DNA of 64,000 nucleotides from Nitrospirillum amazonense (GTDB lineage Bacteria; Pseudomonadota; Alphaproteobacteria; Azospirillales; Azospirillaceae). The notes beneath the pieces were generated by a model. It did not search any database. It saw only the letters and a program-made list of their open reading frames with translations, and was not told the DNA's origin. Both the position numbers and the translations under genes were made by a program. Where the stretch lies: contig NZ_VITN01000005.1 in NCBI RefSeq assembly GCF_007828045.1, positions 208,510 to 272,509 of the forward strand. The letters are read 5' to 3'. Of the stretch, positions 19,162 through 27,502 are shown one piece after another; position 1 is the first letter of the stretch; every line of letters begins with the position of its first letter.

Positions 19162-19953
19162 TCAACGGAATGGCGGACGCGCGTCCTGCCCTGGGGCGGC
19201 GGTCCAGTCGCCCGCCAGCGCCTGCCACAGGGCAAGCACAGCGAAAGCGGCCGTGTCCGCCCGCAGAATGCGTGGACCCAGTCCTACCGGGACAACAAAA
19301 GGTGTTTTGGCAAGCTGGTCAAGCTCACCGGGATGGAGGCCCCCCTCCGGTCCCACAAGGAACGCCGCCGGGCGCCCCGACGCAGTAGCCGCCGTCACAG
19401 CCGTGGCCAGGGGCTGGGCCGCGCCCGTCTCCGCCGCCACGAACAGGGTGCGATCCCGGGTCAGGGGGTTGGCGGGCCAGCCGGCCAGAACGGCCGACAG
19501 CTCGGCCAGCGGATCGACCACGGGCACGGATAGCCGCTCGCACTGTTCCGCCGCCTCCACCGCGTTGGCGCGCAGGCGGTCCAGGTTCACCCGCGGCACA
19601 TCGCCCCGGCGGGTCAGCACGGGGCAGAGGCGGGCCACGCCCAGCTCCGTCGCCTTCTCCACCACGTACTCGGTGCGGCCCCCCTTCAGCGGCGCGAACA
19701 GCAGCCAGACGTCCGGCACCGCCACCGGCGCCCGGGTCTGTTCCAGCAAGGTGATGGTGCCGCCCGACTTGGTCAGCGCCGATATCTCCCCCAGCCATTC
19801 GCCACCGGCCTCGTTGAAGGCCAGCAGCCGGTCACCGGGCGCCTGGCGCAGCACGCCACGCAAATAGTGCGCCTGGTCGCCCGACAGCGGCGCCGACTGG
19901 CCGGCGGCCAAGGGCGTGTCGACATGCAGGCGGGTGCGGGGGCGGTCGGCCAT
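19162..19953 (-). CDS. rsmE: 16S rRNA (uracil-1498-N3)-methyltransferase
   Basis: A SPOUT-class SAM-dependent enzyme that methylates U1498 of 16S rRNA at the decoding centre. It has 263 residues, slightly longer than the E. coli enzyme. The N-terminal PUA-like domain (LSGDQAHYLRGVLRQAPGDRL) is followed by the C-terminal trefoil knot with VGPEGGLHPGELDQL and LGPRILRADTAAFAVLALWQ. It is followed by gshA and divergent from ubiA. Confidence 0.94.
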   Translation of the reverse strand: MADRPRTRLHVDTPLAAGQSAPLSGDQAHYLRGVLRQAPGDRLLAFNEAGGEWLGEISALTKSGGTITLLEQTRAPVAVPDVWLLFAPLKGGRTEYVVEKATELGVARLCPVLTRRGDVPRVNLDRLRANAVEAAEQCERLSVPVVDPLAELSAVLAGWPANPLTRDRTLFVAAETGAAQPLATAVTAATASGRPAAFLVGPEGGLHPGELDQLAKTPFVVPVGLGPRILRADTAAFAVLALWQALAGDWTAAPGQDARPPFR

Positions 19954-20150
19954 GGGATCGGTCGCGGAGAAAGGAGGCGGAACGGGAGAGGTCTAGATGC
20001 GGAACAATCATTCCTTTGTCCATTCTACCATTGAACACTCGAGCATTTTTCAAGGGTCAGCCCGTCCGCCCGAAGGGTAACCGGCCGCCCTTTCTTGACG
20101 GCCGGGTTCCCGCTAAGGTCCCTGCAAACACCCGAACAAGGCTTCCCCGC

Positions 20151-21083
20151 ATGCCCAGCGAGACCCTAGGCGCCGGCCATACCGACATCCGCCACGGCGA
20201 CTGGATCGACCGGTATTTGCCGCCCCGCGCCCGTCCCTACGCCCGGCTGGCGCGGCTGGACCGGCCCATCGGCACCTGGCTGCTGCTGCTGCCGGGGCTG
20301 TGGTCCATCGCCCTGGCGGCGGAACCCGGCCACCTGCCCAGGCTGTGGCTCATGCTGCTGTTCGCCGTGGGCTCCGTCGTCATGCGTGGCGCCGGCTGCA
20401 CCATCAACGATATCATCGACCGCAAGTTCGACGCCCTGGTGGAACGCACCCGCGTGCGCCCCATCCCCAGCGGCGCCGTCAGCGTACCCCAGGCCATCGC
20501 CTTCCTGATCGCCCAGTGCCTGGTGGGCTTGGCCGTGCTGGTGCAGATGAACCGGGCCACCATCGTCATGGGCGCCGCCTCGCTGGTGCTGGTGGCCGCA
20601 TATCCCCTGATGAAGCGCATCACCTGGTGGCCGCAGGCCTTCTTGGGGCTCACCTTCAACTGGGGCGCGCTGCTGGGCTGGGTGGCGGTGCGGGGCGACC
20701 TCGCCTGGCCGCCCGTGCTGCTCTACGCCGGCGGCATCCTGTGGACCCTGGGCTACGACACCATCTACGCCCACCAGGACCGGGAGGACGACGTGAAGGT
20801 GGGCGTGAAGTCCACCGCCCTGCGCTTAGGCGCCGCCTCCAAGCGCTGGATCCTGGGCTTCTATGTCGGCGCCACCCTGCTGTGGGCCCTGGCCCTGCTG
20901 GCGGCCGGCATCCACCCCGCAGCCTATCTGGGCGTGGTCCTGACCGGCGGCATGCTGCTGCGCCAGGCCTGGCAGTGGCGCCCCGAGGACCCGGCCGACA
21001 GCCTGGCCGCCTTCCGTGCCGCCCGCGTCGCCGGCTGGGTGTTCCTGGCCAGCATCATCCTGGGCATGGCGGCCGCGTCTTGA
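20151..21083 (+). CDS. ubiA: 4-hydroxybenzoate polyprenyltransferase
   Basis: Membrane enzyme that attaches the polyprenyl tail to 4-hydroxybenzoate in ubiquinone biosynthesis. It has 310 residues and eight to nine hydrophobic segments. Both Asp-rich motifs are clear: NDIIDRKFDALVERTRVRPI and DTIYAHQDREDD. ATG 20151 begins the conserved part; an in-frame TTG at 20016 would add 45 residues without family similarity. Its stop overlaps the methyltransferase start by 4 bp. ubiD, the next pathway gene, lies 700 bp downstream, so this is a small ubiquinone cluster. Confidence 0.95.
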   Translation: MPSETLGAGHTDIRHGDWIDRYLPPRARPYARLARLDRPIGTWLLLLPGLWSIALAAEPGHLPRLWLMLLFAVGSVVMRGAGCTINDIIDRKFDALVERTRVRPIPSGAVSVPQAIAFLIAQCLVGLAVLVQMNRATIVMGAASLVLVAAYPLMKRITWWPQAFLGLTFNWGALLGWVAVRGDLAWPPVLLYAGGILWTLGYDTIYAHQDREDDVKVGVKSTALRLGAASKRWILGFYVGATLLWALALLAAGIHPAAYLGVVLTGGMLLRQAWQWRPEDPADSLAAFRAARVAGWVFLASIILGMAAAS

Positions 21084-21733
21084 GCGATATCGATCGCGCC
21101 GCTTTCATTCGCGCCAACACCGCCCCCGAGGCGCCGGCCCTGGTGCCGGAACTGACGCTGCTGACCGCCAGCGAGATCACGCCCCTGTGGCAGGCGACGG
21201 AAGCGACGCTGGCGGCCAAGGATCTGCCGCCGCCCTTCTGGGCCTTCCCCTGGGCCGGCGGCCAAGCCGTCGCCCGCCATGTGCTGGACCATCCGGAGCT
21301 GGTGCGCGGCGCCCGCGTTCTGGACTTCGCCGCCGGAAGCGGGCTGATCGCCATCGCCGCCGCCAAGGCGGGCGCGGCTTCCGTCCAGGCAGTGGAGATC
21401 GACGCCTACGCCATCGCCGCCATAGGCCTCAACGCCCGGCTGAACGGCGTGGCGGTGACGGCGGTGGAGCGTGACGTGGTGGGCCAGCCCCTGACGGACA
21501 TCGACGTCGTGCTGGTGGGCGACGTCTGTTACGAGAAGCCGATGGCGGCGCGGGTCATGGCCTGGCTGCGCGCCCTGGCCGGCGATGGGCTGGTGATCCT
21601 GATGGGGGATCCCGGCCGTACATACCTGCCGAAGGACGGGCTGGTTCCCCTAGCCACGTACCGCGTGCCGACGACGCTGGAGCTGGAGGACCGCACCCAT
21701 CGCGACAGCGTCGTCTGGCGGGTGGAGGCTTGA
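21080..21733 (+). CDS. METTL20-like (ETF-beta lysine) methyltransferase homologue
   Basis: A 217-residue class I SAM-dependent methyltransferase. The SAM-binding motif I is VLDFAAGSGLIAIAAAKAGA (about 81-100), and an acidic residue in VQAVEID ends strand 2. The N-terminal signature FIRANT, then LTLLTASEITPLWQATE and PPPFWAFPWAGGQAVARHVLD, matches the METTL20 family, which methylates lysines of the electron-transfer flavoprotein beta subunit. Bacterial members are also often annotated as PrmA- or nicotinamide-methyltransferase-like. The start is an assumed TTG at 21080 that overlaps the ubiA stop. The substrate is inferred from family similarity only. Confidence 0.8.
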   Translation: MSDIDRAAFIRANTAPEAPALVPELTLLTASEITPLWQATEATLAAKDLPPPFWAFPWAGGQAVARHVLDHPELVRGARVLDFAAGSGLIAIAAAKAGAASVQAVEIDAYAIAAIGLNARLNGVAVTAVERDVVGQPLTDIDVVLVGDVCYEKPMAARVMAWLRALAGDGLVILMGDPGRTYLPKDGLVPLATYRVPTTLELEDRTHRDSVVWRVEA

Positions 21734-21790
21734 CCTCACCGGGCCGCATCCGCTCCTTTACCGCCTGACTTCCCACCCTGGATATTTCCC

Positions 21791-23320
21791 ATGCCCTACG
21801 CCTCCCTGCGTGAGTTCATCGACCGGCTGGAACAGTCGGGCCGCCTGGTCCGGGTCAAGACCCCGGTGTCCACCGTGCTGGAGATGACCGAGATCCAGAC
21901 CCGCCTGCTGGCCGAGGGCGGCCCCGCCGTGATCTTCGAGAACGTCATCAAGGCGGATGGCACCCGGTCAGAGATGCCGGTGCTGGTCAACCTGTTCGGC
22001 ACGGTGGAGCGGGTGGCCTGGGGCATGGACCGGGAGCCGCATGAGCTGCGCGAGGTGGGGGAGACGCTGGCCTTCCTGAAGCAGCCTGAGCCGCCGCGCG
22101 GCCTGCGCGACGCGTGGGAGATGCTGCCCCTGGTGAAGACCGTGATGGCCATGCGCCCGCGCACGGTGGGCAGCGCCCCTTGCCAGGAGGTGGTGCTGAC
22201 CGGCGACCAGATCGACTTGGGATCCCTGCCCATCCAGGGCTGCTGGCCCGGCGAGCCGGCGCCGCTGATCACTTGGCCGCTGGTGGTGACGCAGGGGCCC
22301 ACCGCCAACGACAAGGACGGCCTGGCGGAGGACCGCTTCAACCTGGGCATCTACCGCATGCAGGTGCTGGGCCGCGACCGCACCATCATGCGCTGGCTGA
22401 AGCATCGCGGCGGGGCCCAGCACCATCACCGCTGGAAGGCCGCCGGCAAGCGCGAGCCCCTACCCGCCGCGGTGGTGCTGGGCGCCGACCCCGGCACCAT
22501 CCTGGCCGCCGTGACCCCGGTGCCGGAGACGCTGTCGGAGTACCAGTTCGCCGGCATGCTGCGCGGCAAGAAGGTGGACCTGGTCGACTGCAAGACCGTG
22601 CCGCTGAAGGTCCCGGCCCAGGCCGAGATCGTCCTGGAGGGCTATGTCTCGCTGGACGAGTACGCGGACGAGGGCCCCTACGGCGACCACACCGGCTATT
22701 ACAACTCGGTGGAAAAGTTCCCCGTCTTCCAGGTCACGGCCATCACCATGCGCCGCGACCCCATCTATCTCTCCACCTTCACCGGCCGGCCGCCGGATGA
22801 ACCCTCGGTGCTGGGGGAATCCCTGAACGAGGTCTTCATCCCCCTGCTGCGCCAGCAGTTCCCGGAAATCATCGATTTCTGGCTGCCGCCGGAGGGTTGT
22901 TCCTACCGCATCGCCGTCGTCTCGATGCGCAAGGCCTACCCGGGCCACGCCAAGCGGGTGATGATGGGCGTGTGGTCCTTCCTGCGGCAGTTCATGTACA
23001 CCAAGTGGGTGATCGTCGTGGACGACGACATCAACGCGCGCGACTGGAAGGACGTGATGTGGGCCGTGTCCACCCGCATGGACCCGGCGCGCGACATCAC
23101 CGTCATCGAGGGCACGCCCATCGACTACCTGGACTTCGCCAGTCCCGACTCGGGCCTGGGTGGCAAGGTCGGCCTGGACGCCACCAACAAGCTGCCCCCC
23201 GAAACCCACCGCGAATGGGGCGAGAAGATCGCCATGGACCAGGGCGTGGTGGAGGAGGTCAGCCGCAAATGGGCCAGCTACGGCCTGCCGGGCAGTGGCA
23301 AGCCGATCTGGCGGAAGTGA
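21791..23320 (+). CDS. ubiD: UbiD decarboxylase (3-polyprenyl-4-hydroxybenzoate)
   Basis: A prenylated-FMN-dependent decarboxylase acting on 3-polyprenyl-4-hydroxybenzoate in ubiquinone synthesis. The 509-residue length is normal. Visible signatures are [20 protein letters not shown], the motif [13 protein letters not shown] that contributes to the prFMN/metal site, and the C-terminal [20 protein letters not shown]. It follows the ubiA-methyltransferase pair on the same strand by 57 bp. The ubiX gene that makes its cofactor is not in the window. Confidence 0.95.
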   Translation: MPYASLREFIDRLEQSGRLVRVKTPVSTVLEMTEIQTRLLAEGGPAVIFENVIKADGTRSEMPVLVNLFGTVERVAWGMDREPHELREVGETLAFLKQPEPPRGLRDAWEMLPLVKTVMAMRPRTVGSAPCQEVVLTGDQIDLGSLPIQGCWPGEPAPLITWPLVVTQGPTANDKDGLAEDRFNLGIYRMQVLGRDRTIMRWLKHRGGAQHHHRWKAAGKREPLPAAVVLGADPGTILAAVTPVPETLSEYQFAGMLRGKKVDLVDCKTVPLKVPAQAEIVLEGYVSLDEYADEGPYGDHTGYYNSVEKFPVFQVTAITMRRDPIYLSTFTGRPPDEPSVLGESLNEVFIPLLRQQFPEIIDFWLPPEGCSYRIAVVSMRKAYPGHAKRVMMGVWSFLRQFMYTKWVIVVDDDINARDWKDVMWAVSTRMDPARDITVIEGTPIDYLDFASPDSGLGGKVGLDATNKLPPETHREWGEKIAMDQGVVEEVSRKWASYGLPGSGKPIWRK

Positions 23321-23334
23321 GCGCGCGACGACGC

Positions 23335-23523
23335 TTAGTCGCCACCTGAACCGCCACCAGCGCCGTGGTCGCTTTCCGGCTGGCGGCTGATGCGCAGAGT
23401 GGCGCCATCAGGCCGGGCGATTTCGACGATGGTTTCAAGACGGGTGAGGCGACGCTCATGATCGGCGATCGCCTTGGTCGTTTCCCGGCGCAGGTCGGCA
23501 ACGGTACCGTCCAACCGCTGCAC
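23335..23523 (-). CDS. Small coiled-coil protein, unknown function
   Basis: A 62-residue acidic-basic protein with heptad-like spacing (LRRETTKAIADHERRLTRLE) and a Gly-rich tail. Start is GTG at 23523 with GAGGAG 3 nt upstream. It begins 11 bp after the stop of the ribbon-helix-helix gene, in another frame, so the two are probably translated from one mRNA. The frame is also open upstream through the end of that gene without a start codon. No family recognised; a partner of the DNA-binding protein is a reasonable guess. Confidence 0.55.
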   Translation of the reverse strand: MQRLDGTVADLRRETTKAIADHERRLTRLETIVEIARPDGATLRISRQPESDHGAGGGSGGD

Positions 23524-23534
23524 CCGCTCCTCGA

Positions 23535-23846
23535 TCAGGACAACGGTGCGTAGCCCACCGAGGATCTTTTCGCCGAAACTCGTGAGGGGCGGCGCTCCCG
23601 CACATCTTCAATCGCCGCCTCCGCCTCGACGATGGAGCGGTCCAGACGGGCCAGGATGCGGGGAGCGGCGTCCGCCAAGGTGGCGAGCAGCGCCTCGATC
23701 TCCTCGCGATTCTCCGCCAGGTCGTCTTCGGCGACCCGCCGGCGCACGAATTCGGACGTGGAGACGCCCAGCCGCTTGGCCTGGGCGGTGAGCCGGCGCT
23801 TTTCCGTCGGCGTCATCTGGACCACCAATCGGGCCGTGGCAGCCAT
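23535..23846 (-). CDS. Ribbon-helix-helix DNA-binding protein
   Basis: A 103-residue protein with an N-terminal RHH fold: beta-strand ATARLVVQMT, then helices PTEKRRLTAQAKRLGV and STSEFVRRRVAED (residues 3-37). The C-terminal part (about 45-90) is a predicted acidic coiled coil (NREEIEALLATLADAAPRIL). RHH proteins of the CopG/MobC type bind palindromes as dimers. ATG 23846 has a perfect AGGAGG at 23853-23858. An 18-bp palindrome lies immediately upstream, which suggests autoregulation. Similar genes may belong to plasmid mobilisation or toxin-antitoxin modules, but no toxin or relaxase motif is seen here. Confidence 0.75.
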   Translation of the reverse strand: MAATARLVVQMTPTEKRRLTAQAKRLGVSTSEFVRRRVAEDDLAENREEIEALLATLADAAPRILARLDRSIVEAEAAIEDVRERRPSRVSAKRSSVGYAPLS

Positions 23847-23857
23847 CGCCATCCTCC

Positions 23858-23875
23858 TCATGTCCATGGACATGA
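23858..23875 (-). promoter_or_regulatory. 18-bp palindrome, candidate operator
   Basis: TCATGTCCATGGACATGA is a perfect palindrome overlapping the first base of the AGGAGG of the ribbon-helix-helix gene, in the 61-bp gap after cutC. Its size suits two RHH dimers. Binding here would block translation initiation or transcription of the RHH pair. Confidence 0.6.
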
Positions 23876-23907
23876 TCGCACCCGGAGCCGGGAAGGACAA
23901 GGCGCCG

Positions 23908-24651
23908 TCAATAGATATCCCGGATCGCCGCCGCCAGCCACATGACCGTCGCCGCGTCCGTCTCCCGCGCGCCGGGCTGGACGAAGCCGAAGTGCAGCAG
24001 GTGCTGGTCCACCACCGCCGGGGCCATGCCGCAGGAGGCATGGACCTCGGTGACGCCGGTCTGGCGGATAAGATCGACGGCGTTGTCGGGGGTGACGCCG
24101 CTGCCGGCCATGATGCTGATGCGGCCCCGGGCATGCTCCACCAGTTCGGCGATGGTCTCCGCCCCCTCCACCGCCGTGCGGGCGCAGCCGGAGGTCAGCA
24201 CGCGTTCGAAGCCCAGGTCGATGGCGATGTCCAGCGCCTCGATGGGGTCGGGGGTCAGGTCGATGGCGCGATGCAGGGTCAGGCCCAGGCCGCCGGCACG
24301 GTCCACCAGGATGGATAGGGCGGCCGCGTCCAGCTCGCCATTGGGCAGGCTGGCGCCCAGCACCACCCCGGGCAGGCCCAGGGCCCGCACCGTGTCGATG
24401 TCATCGCCCATGACGTCCAGGTCGGTGGGGCCATAGACGAAGTCGCCCGGCCGGGGACGGATCATGGCGTAGGCGGGCCGCCCGCAGGCCGCCGCCAGCG
24501 CCATCAGGCCGCGCGACGGCGTCAGGCCACCCACCACCAGGGCGGCGCACAGTTCCAGCCGGTCGGCCCCCCCCTTGATGGCGGCGGCCACCCCCGCCGG
24601 GCTGTCCACGCACACCTCAAGCCGCACGCGATTCGTTTCCGCCCAGGTCAT
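23908..24651 (-). CDS. cutC: CutC family protein
   Basis: A 247-residue TIM-barrel protein of the CutC family. Landmarks are LEVCVDSPAGVAAAIKGGADRLELC (start of the barrel, split here by family-conserved residues), GLTPSRGLM, MIRPRPGDFVY, FHRAID-like TLHRAIDLTPDP, and SGCARTAVEGAE. It was named for copper homeostasis in E. coli, but that role is doubtful and a catalytic role has been suggested. ATG 24651 has GAGGGGG 9 nt upstream; the longer frame to 24720 overlaps the ROK gene. It follows the ROK kinase by 46 bp, so it is probably in a sugar-catabolic unit rather than a copper regulon. Confidence 0.85.
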   Translation of the reverse strand: MTWAETNRVRLEVCVDSPAGVAAAIKGGADRLELCAALVVGGLTPSRGLMALAAACGRPAYAMIRPRPGDFVYGPTDLDVMGDDIDTVRALGLPGVVLGASLPNGELDAAALSILVDRAGGLGLTLHRAIDLTPDPIEALDIAIDLGFERVLTSGCARTAVEGAETIAELVEHARGRISIMAGSGVTPDNAVDLIRQTGVTEVHASCGMAPAVVDQHLLHFGFVQPGARETDAATVMWLAAAIRDIY

Positions 24652-24697
24652 GCCGCAGTCCCCCTCAAGCCTTGTTCCGCTACCGGTTCCGTTCCAA

Positions 24698-25612
24698 TCA
24701 TCGGGCGGCCCACCGGGCACCCAGGATGGCCGCCCCCACCATGCCAGCCGCCCCGCCCAACGCCGTGGGCACCAGCAGCGGCCCCCCGGTGCGGCGCAGG
24801 ATACGGGCCCGCACCGCCCGGTCCAACGCCGAAACGAGGGCGGCGTCGGATGACAGCCCGCCGCCCACCGGCACCAGGCCGGGGCCGACGGCGTTCACCA
24901 CCACCGCCAGCGGATCGGCCACCAGGTCGACATAGATATCCAGGGTGCGCGTCGCGTCGCGGTCGCCGGCATGCCACGCCGCCGTCAGCGCCTGGCTGTC
25001 CAGCCGCACGCCGTGCAGGGCGTGGTGCAAGCGCTCCAGCCCCCGGGCGCCGCCAATGGTATCGACGCAGCCCGCCTGGCCGCAGCCGCAGGGAAGACGG
25101 GCCAGGGTGACGCTGGGATCGCCCGCCACCTGCTTCACCACCGGCCCATGGCCCCATTCCCCGGCCCCCGGCACCAGGCGGCCGTCCACCACCAGGCCGC
25201 CGCCCACGCCCGTGCCCAGGATGATGCCGAAGACCACGCCCTGGCCGCGCGCCGCCCCCACCGTCGCCTCCGCCAGGACGAAGCAGGCGGCGTCGTTGCC
25301 CACCACCACCGGCCGGCCCAGCGCGGCGCTCAGGTCGGCCACCAGGGGCGTGCCCGTCAGGCAGGGGATGTTGGCGCAACTGGCCAGCCCCGTCGCGGGA
25401 TCGATATCACCGGCCAGCGCCAGGGCCACCGGCGCGTCCTTGGGTCCGGGCGCCTGGGCGATAAGGCCGGCCAGCGCCTGGACAAAGGCGGCGCGGTCCC
25501 GGGCCGGTGTGGGCACCCGCCCGACACGGGCCAGCGCCCCTGTGACCGCGACATCTGTACTGGCTGTCCCCAGGGAAATGTATGACCCGCCGATATCGAA
25601 ACAGTATATCAA
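24698..25612 (-). CDS. ROK family sugar kinase
   Basis: A 304-residue ATP-dependent sugar kinase of the ROK family, whose members include glucose, fructose and N-acetylglucosamine kinases. Phosphate loop DIGGSYI is at residues 6-12, the catalytic Asp is probably D107 in GNDAACF, the sugar-binding GEWGHGPV is at 151-158, and the zinc motif CGCGQAGC is at 175-182. The start is TTG at 25612. It is divergent from a LacI-type regulator and upstream of cutC. N-acetylglucosamine is a plausible substrate given the glycosylasparaginase gene nearby, but this is inference. Confidence 0.85.
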   Translation of the reverse strand: MIYCFDIGGSYISLGTASTDVAVTGALARVGRVPTPARDRAAFVQALAGLIAQAPGPKDAPVALALAGDIDPATGLASCANIPCLTGTPLVADLSAALGRPVVVGNDAACFVLAEATVGAARGQGVVFGIILGTGVGGGLVVDGRLVPGAGEWGHGPVVKQVAGDPSVTLARLPCGCGQAGCVDTIGGARGLERLHHALHGVRLDSQALTAAWHAGDRDATRTLDIYVDLVADPLAVVVNAVGPGLVPVGGGLSSDAALVSALDRAVRARILRRTGGPLLVPTALGGAAGMVGAAILGARWAAR

Positions 25613-25624
25613 GATTGAAATCTT
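25611..25624. promoter_or_regulatory. Inverted repeat at ROK start, candidate LacI-type operator
   Basis: AAGATT (25611-25616) and AATCTT (25619-25624) form an inverted repeat with a 2-bp spacer, in an AT-rich patch overlapping the ROK start codon and upstream of the regulator start. GATATC also occurs on both sides (25592-25597 and near 25651). A member of the LacI family could bind here. Confidence 0.4.
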
Positions 25625-25698
25625 CTTTCGTTAATGCGCCCGGTTTTAAAGATATCGGCCGCGTTACCGACGTTGGGAAAGATATGGGGAGTGCTGGG

Positions 25699-26709
25699 AT
25701 GGATGGGACCGGGACCGACAAGCTGTGCGCGCCCCTTCCGGCCAACCCCACCATCAGCGACGTGGCCGAACGGGCCGGCGTGTCGCGGGCGGTGGCGTCC
25801 CGGGCGCTGTCCGACGAACAGCGGCCCGTCTCGGCGGAGAAAAAGGCGCGCGTGCTGCAAGCGGCGCAGGAGCTGGGATTCCGCCCCAACCTGCTGGCCC
25901 GCAGCCTGACCACCAAAAGCGTCAACTTGGTGGCCGTCGTCGTCAACCACATCCATGACCTGAGCGACCTGGATCTGTTCGATCCCCTGCTGGCCGCCGT
26001 GCAGAACATAGGCAAGCAGGTGATTTTCATCCGGGTGGGCTCCAGCGACCGGGTGGAGTCCTTCCTGCGCACCGGCGTCGCCTATCACGTCGACGCCGCC
26101 ATCGTCTTTTCCGATTTCGCCGACGCCGCCACCGCCCGCACGCTGTTCCGCAGCGACCAGGTGCTGATGCTGAACGGCCGGCGCGATGACGACTCCCCCG
26201 CCGTCATCCCGGATGAGCGGGTGGGCATCACCGAGGCCGTGACCCACGCGGCGCGCCAGGGGGTGAGGAGCGCCGCCCTGGTGACGGGCCGCCTCACGTC
26301 CGTTCTGGAGCAGGCGCGCATCCGTTTGTACCAGGATGCCCTGGCGGCCCGGGGCATCCGGCTGACGGCCAGCCTGCAGGGCGACTATTCCTATGCCAGC
26401 GGCCACAAGGCGGGGGAGGAACTGGCGCTTACCCCCCGGCCGGACGCCATCTTCTGCACCTCCGACGCCATGGCCATGGGCGTGCTGGACCGCCTGCGGG
26501 CGGACTTCCCCCAGGGCCGCGCCACCACCACCCGCCTGTACGGCTTCGACAACCTGTCGCTGACGGATTTCGACGCCTATCCCATTTCCTCCATCGGCTA
26601 TGACAAGCAGGCCTATGTGGCGGCGGTCATCGCCGTGCTGACCGGTGCGGCCACCGGCCCCTGGCCCCTGACCCTGCCCACGCGCTTCCATCCCCGGCTG
26701 ACCGGCTAA
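25699..26709 (+). CDS. LacI-family transcriptional regulator
   Basis: A 336-residue repressor-type regulator. The helix-turn-helix is TISDVAERAGVSRAVASRAL (about residues 18-37) and the hinge helix is PNLLARSLTT. A periplasmic-binding-protein-like sensor domain follows, with FCTSDAMAMGVLDRLR and YGFDNLSLTDF near the C terminus. ATG 25699 has GGGGAG 7 nt upstream; ATG 25684 is an alternative. It is divergent from the ROK kinase and convergent with the ABC transporter operon, so it may control both. The inducer is unknown. Confidence 0.9.
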   Translation: MDGTGTDKLCAPLPANPTISDVAERAGVSRAVASRALSDEQRPVSAEKKARVLQAAQELGFRPNLLARSLTTKSVNLVAVVVNHIHDLSDLDLFDPLLAAVQNIGKQVIFIRVGSSDRVESFLRTGVAYHVDAAIVFSDFADAATARTLFRSDQVLMLNGRRDDDSPAVIPDERVGITEAVTHAARQGVRSAALVTGRLTSVLEQARIRLYQDALAARGIRLTASLQGDYSYASGHKAGEELALTPRPDAIFCTSDAMAMGVLDRLRADFPQGRATTTRLYGFDNLSLTDFDAYPISSIGYDKQAYVAAVIAVLTGAATGPWPLTLPTRFHPRLTG

Positions 26710-26713
26710 TCGG

Positions 26714-27493
26714 CTAGTCGGCCGACAGCGCCGGAACGGCCGCGTCCCGGCCCCACCATTTGCGGTAGTTCGCCTCATACGCCCCGGACCTGATGTAGTC
26801 GGCGACGAAGCCGTTCAGCCAACGCAGGAATTCCGGATCGCCCTGGGCCAGGCCGATGGCGATGGGCGCGTTGGAGTAAAGGTCGGGCAGTATCTTCAAG
26901 CTGGGATAGACGCTGGCCAGATAGTCCATCATGGATGAATCCTCGATGCCGGCGTCCACCCGCCGCTGCACCAGCAGCAGCACACCATCGGGCGCGAAGG
27001 TATCGGTGTGGACCAGCTTCGCCCCCGGCACCGCCTGGCGCAGGAAGGCCTCCCCCGTCGTGCTGCGGCCCACCACCACCCTCTTGCCCGCCAGATCCGA
27101 CAACTGGTCGATGCCGGCGCTTTTCTGGACGATGACGCGCAGGCCCGCGCGGTTGTAGGGGATGGTGAAGGCGATGGTCTTGGCGCGTTCCGCCGTGGCC
27201 GTCAGATTGGCCACCGCCACATCGATCTGGCCCGACACCAGCATGCTGACCCGGGCGTCGCCGGAGACGTCGGTGTATTCCACCCGCACCCCCAGCTTGT
27301 CCGCCAGGCGCTTGGCCACGTCGACGTCATAGCCGGCGGGCGCGTTGCGGTCGTCGCGGAAGCCCACGGGTTCCCCACCCAGCGACACCCCCACGCGCAG
27401 CACGCCGCGCTGGCGGATATCCTCCAGCTCGCCGGCCCAGGCGGGCGTCACGAGCAGGAAGGCGGCGAGCATGGGCAACAGCTGACGCAGCAT
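26714..27493 (-). CDS. Amino-acid ABC transporter substrate-binding protein
   Basis: A periplasmic binding protein of the polar amino-acid (SBP_bac_3) family, 259 residues with a signal peptide (MLRQLLPMLAAFLLVTPAWA-G). Family marks are LRVGVSLGGEPVGFRDD, GYDVDVAKRLADKLGV and DVAVANLTATAERA. It is the last gene of a five-gene minus-strand operon, 9 bp after the glycosylasparaginase. Ligand cannot be named; context suggests an amino acid or GlcNAc-asparagine. It ends 4 bp from the regulator gene stop. Confidence 0.93.
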   Translation of the reverse strand: MLRQLLPMLAAFLLVTPAWAGELEDIRQRGVLRVGVSLGGEPVGFRDDRNAPAGYDVDVAKRLADKLGVRVEYTDVSGDARVSMLVSGQIDVAVANLTATAERAKTIAFTIPYNRAGLRVIVQKSAGIDQLSDLAGKRVVVGRSTTGEAFLRQAVPGAKLVHTDTFAPDGVLLLVQRRVDAGIEDSSMMDYLASVYPSLKILPDLYSNAPIAIGLAQGDPEFLRWLNGFVADYIRSGAYEANYRKWWGRDAAVPALSAD

Positions 27494-27502
27494 GAGAATT
27501 CC

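Noticed and set aside
23908-24651. Copper resistance operon based on cutC
   Set aside because: There is no copper ATPase, chaperone or copper-responsive regulator nearby; the neighbours are sugar-kinase and transporter genes.
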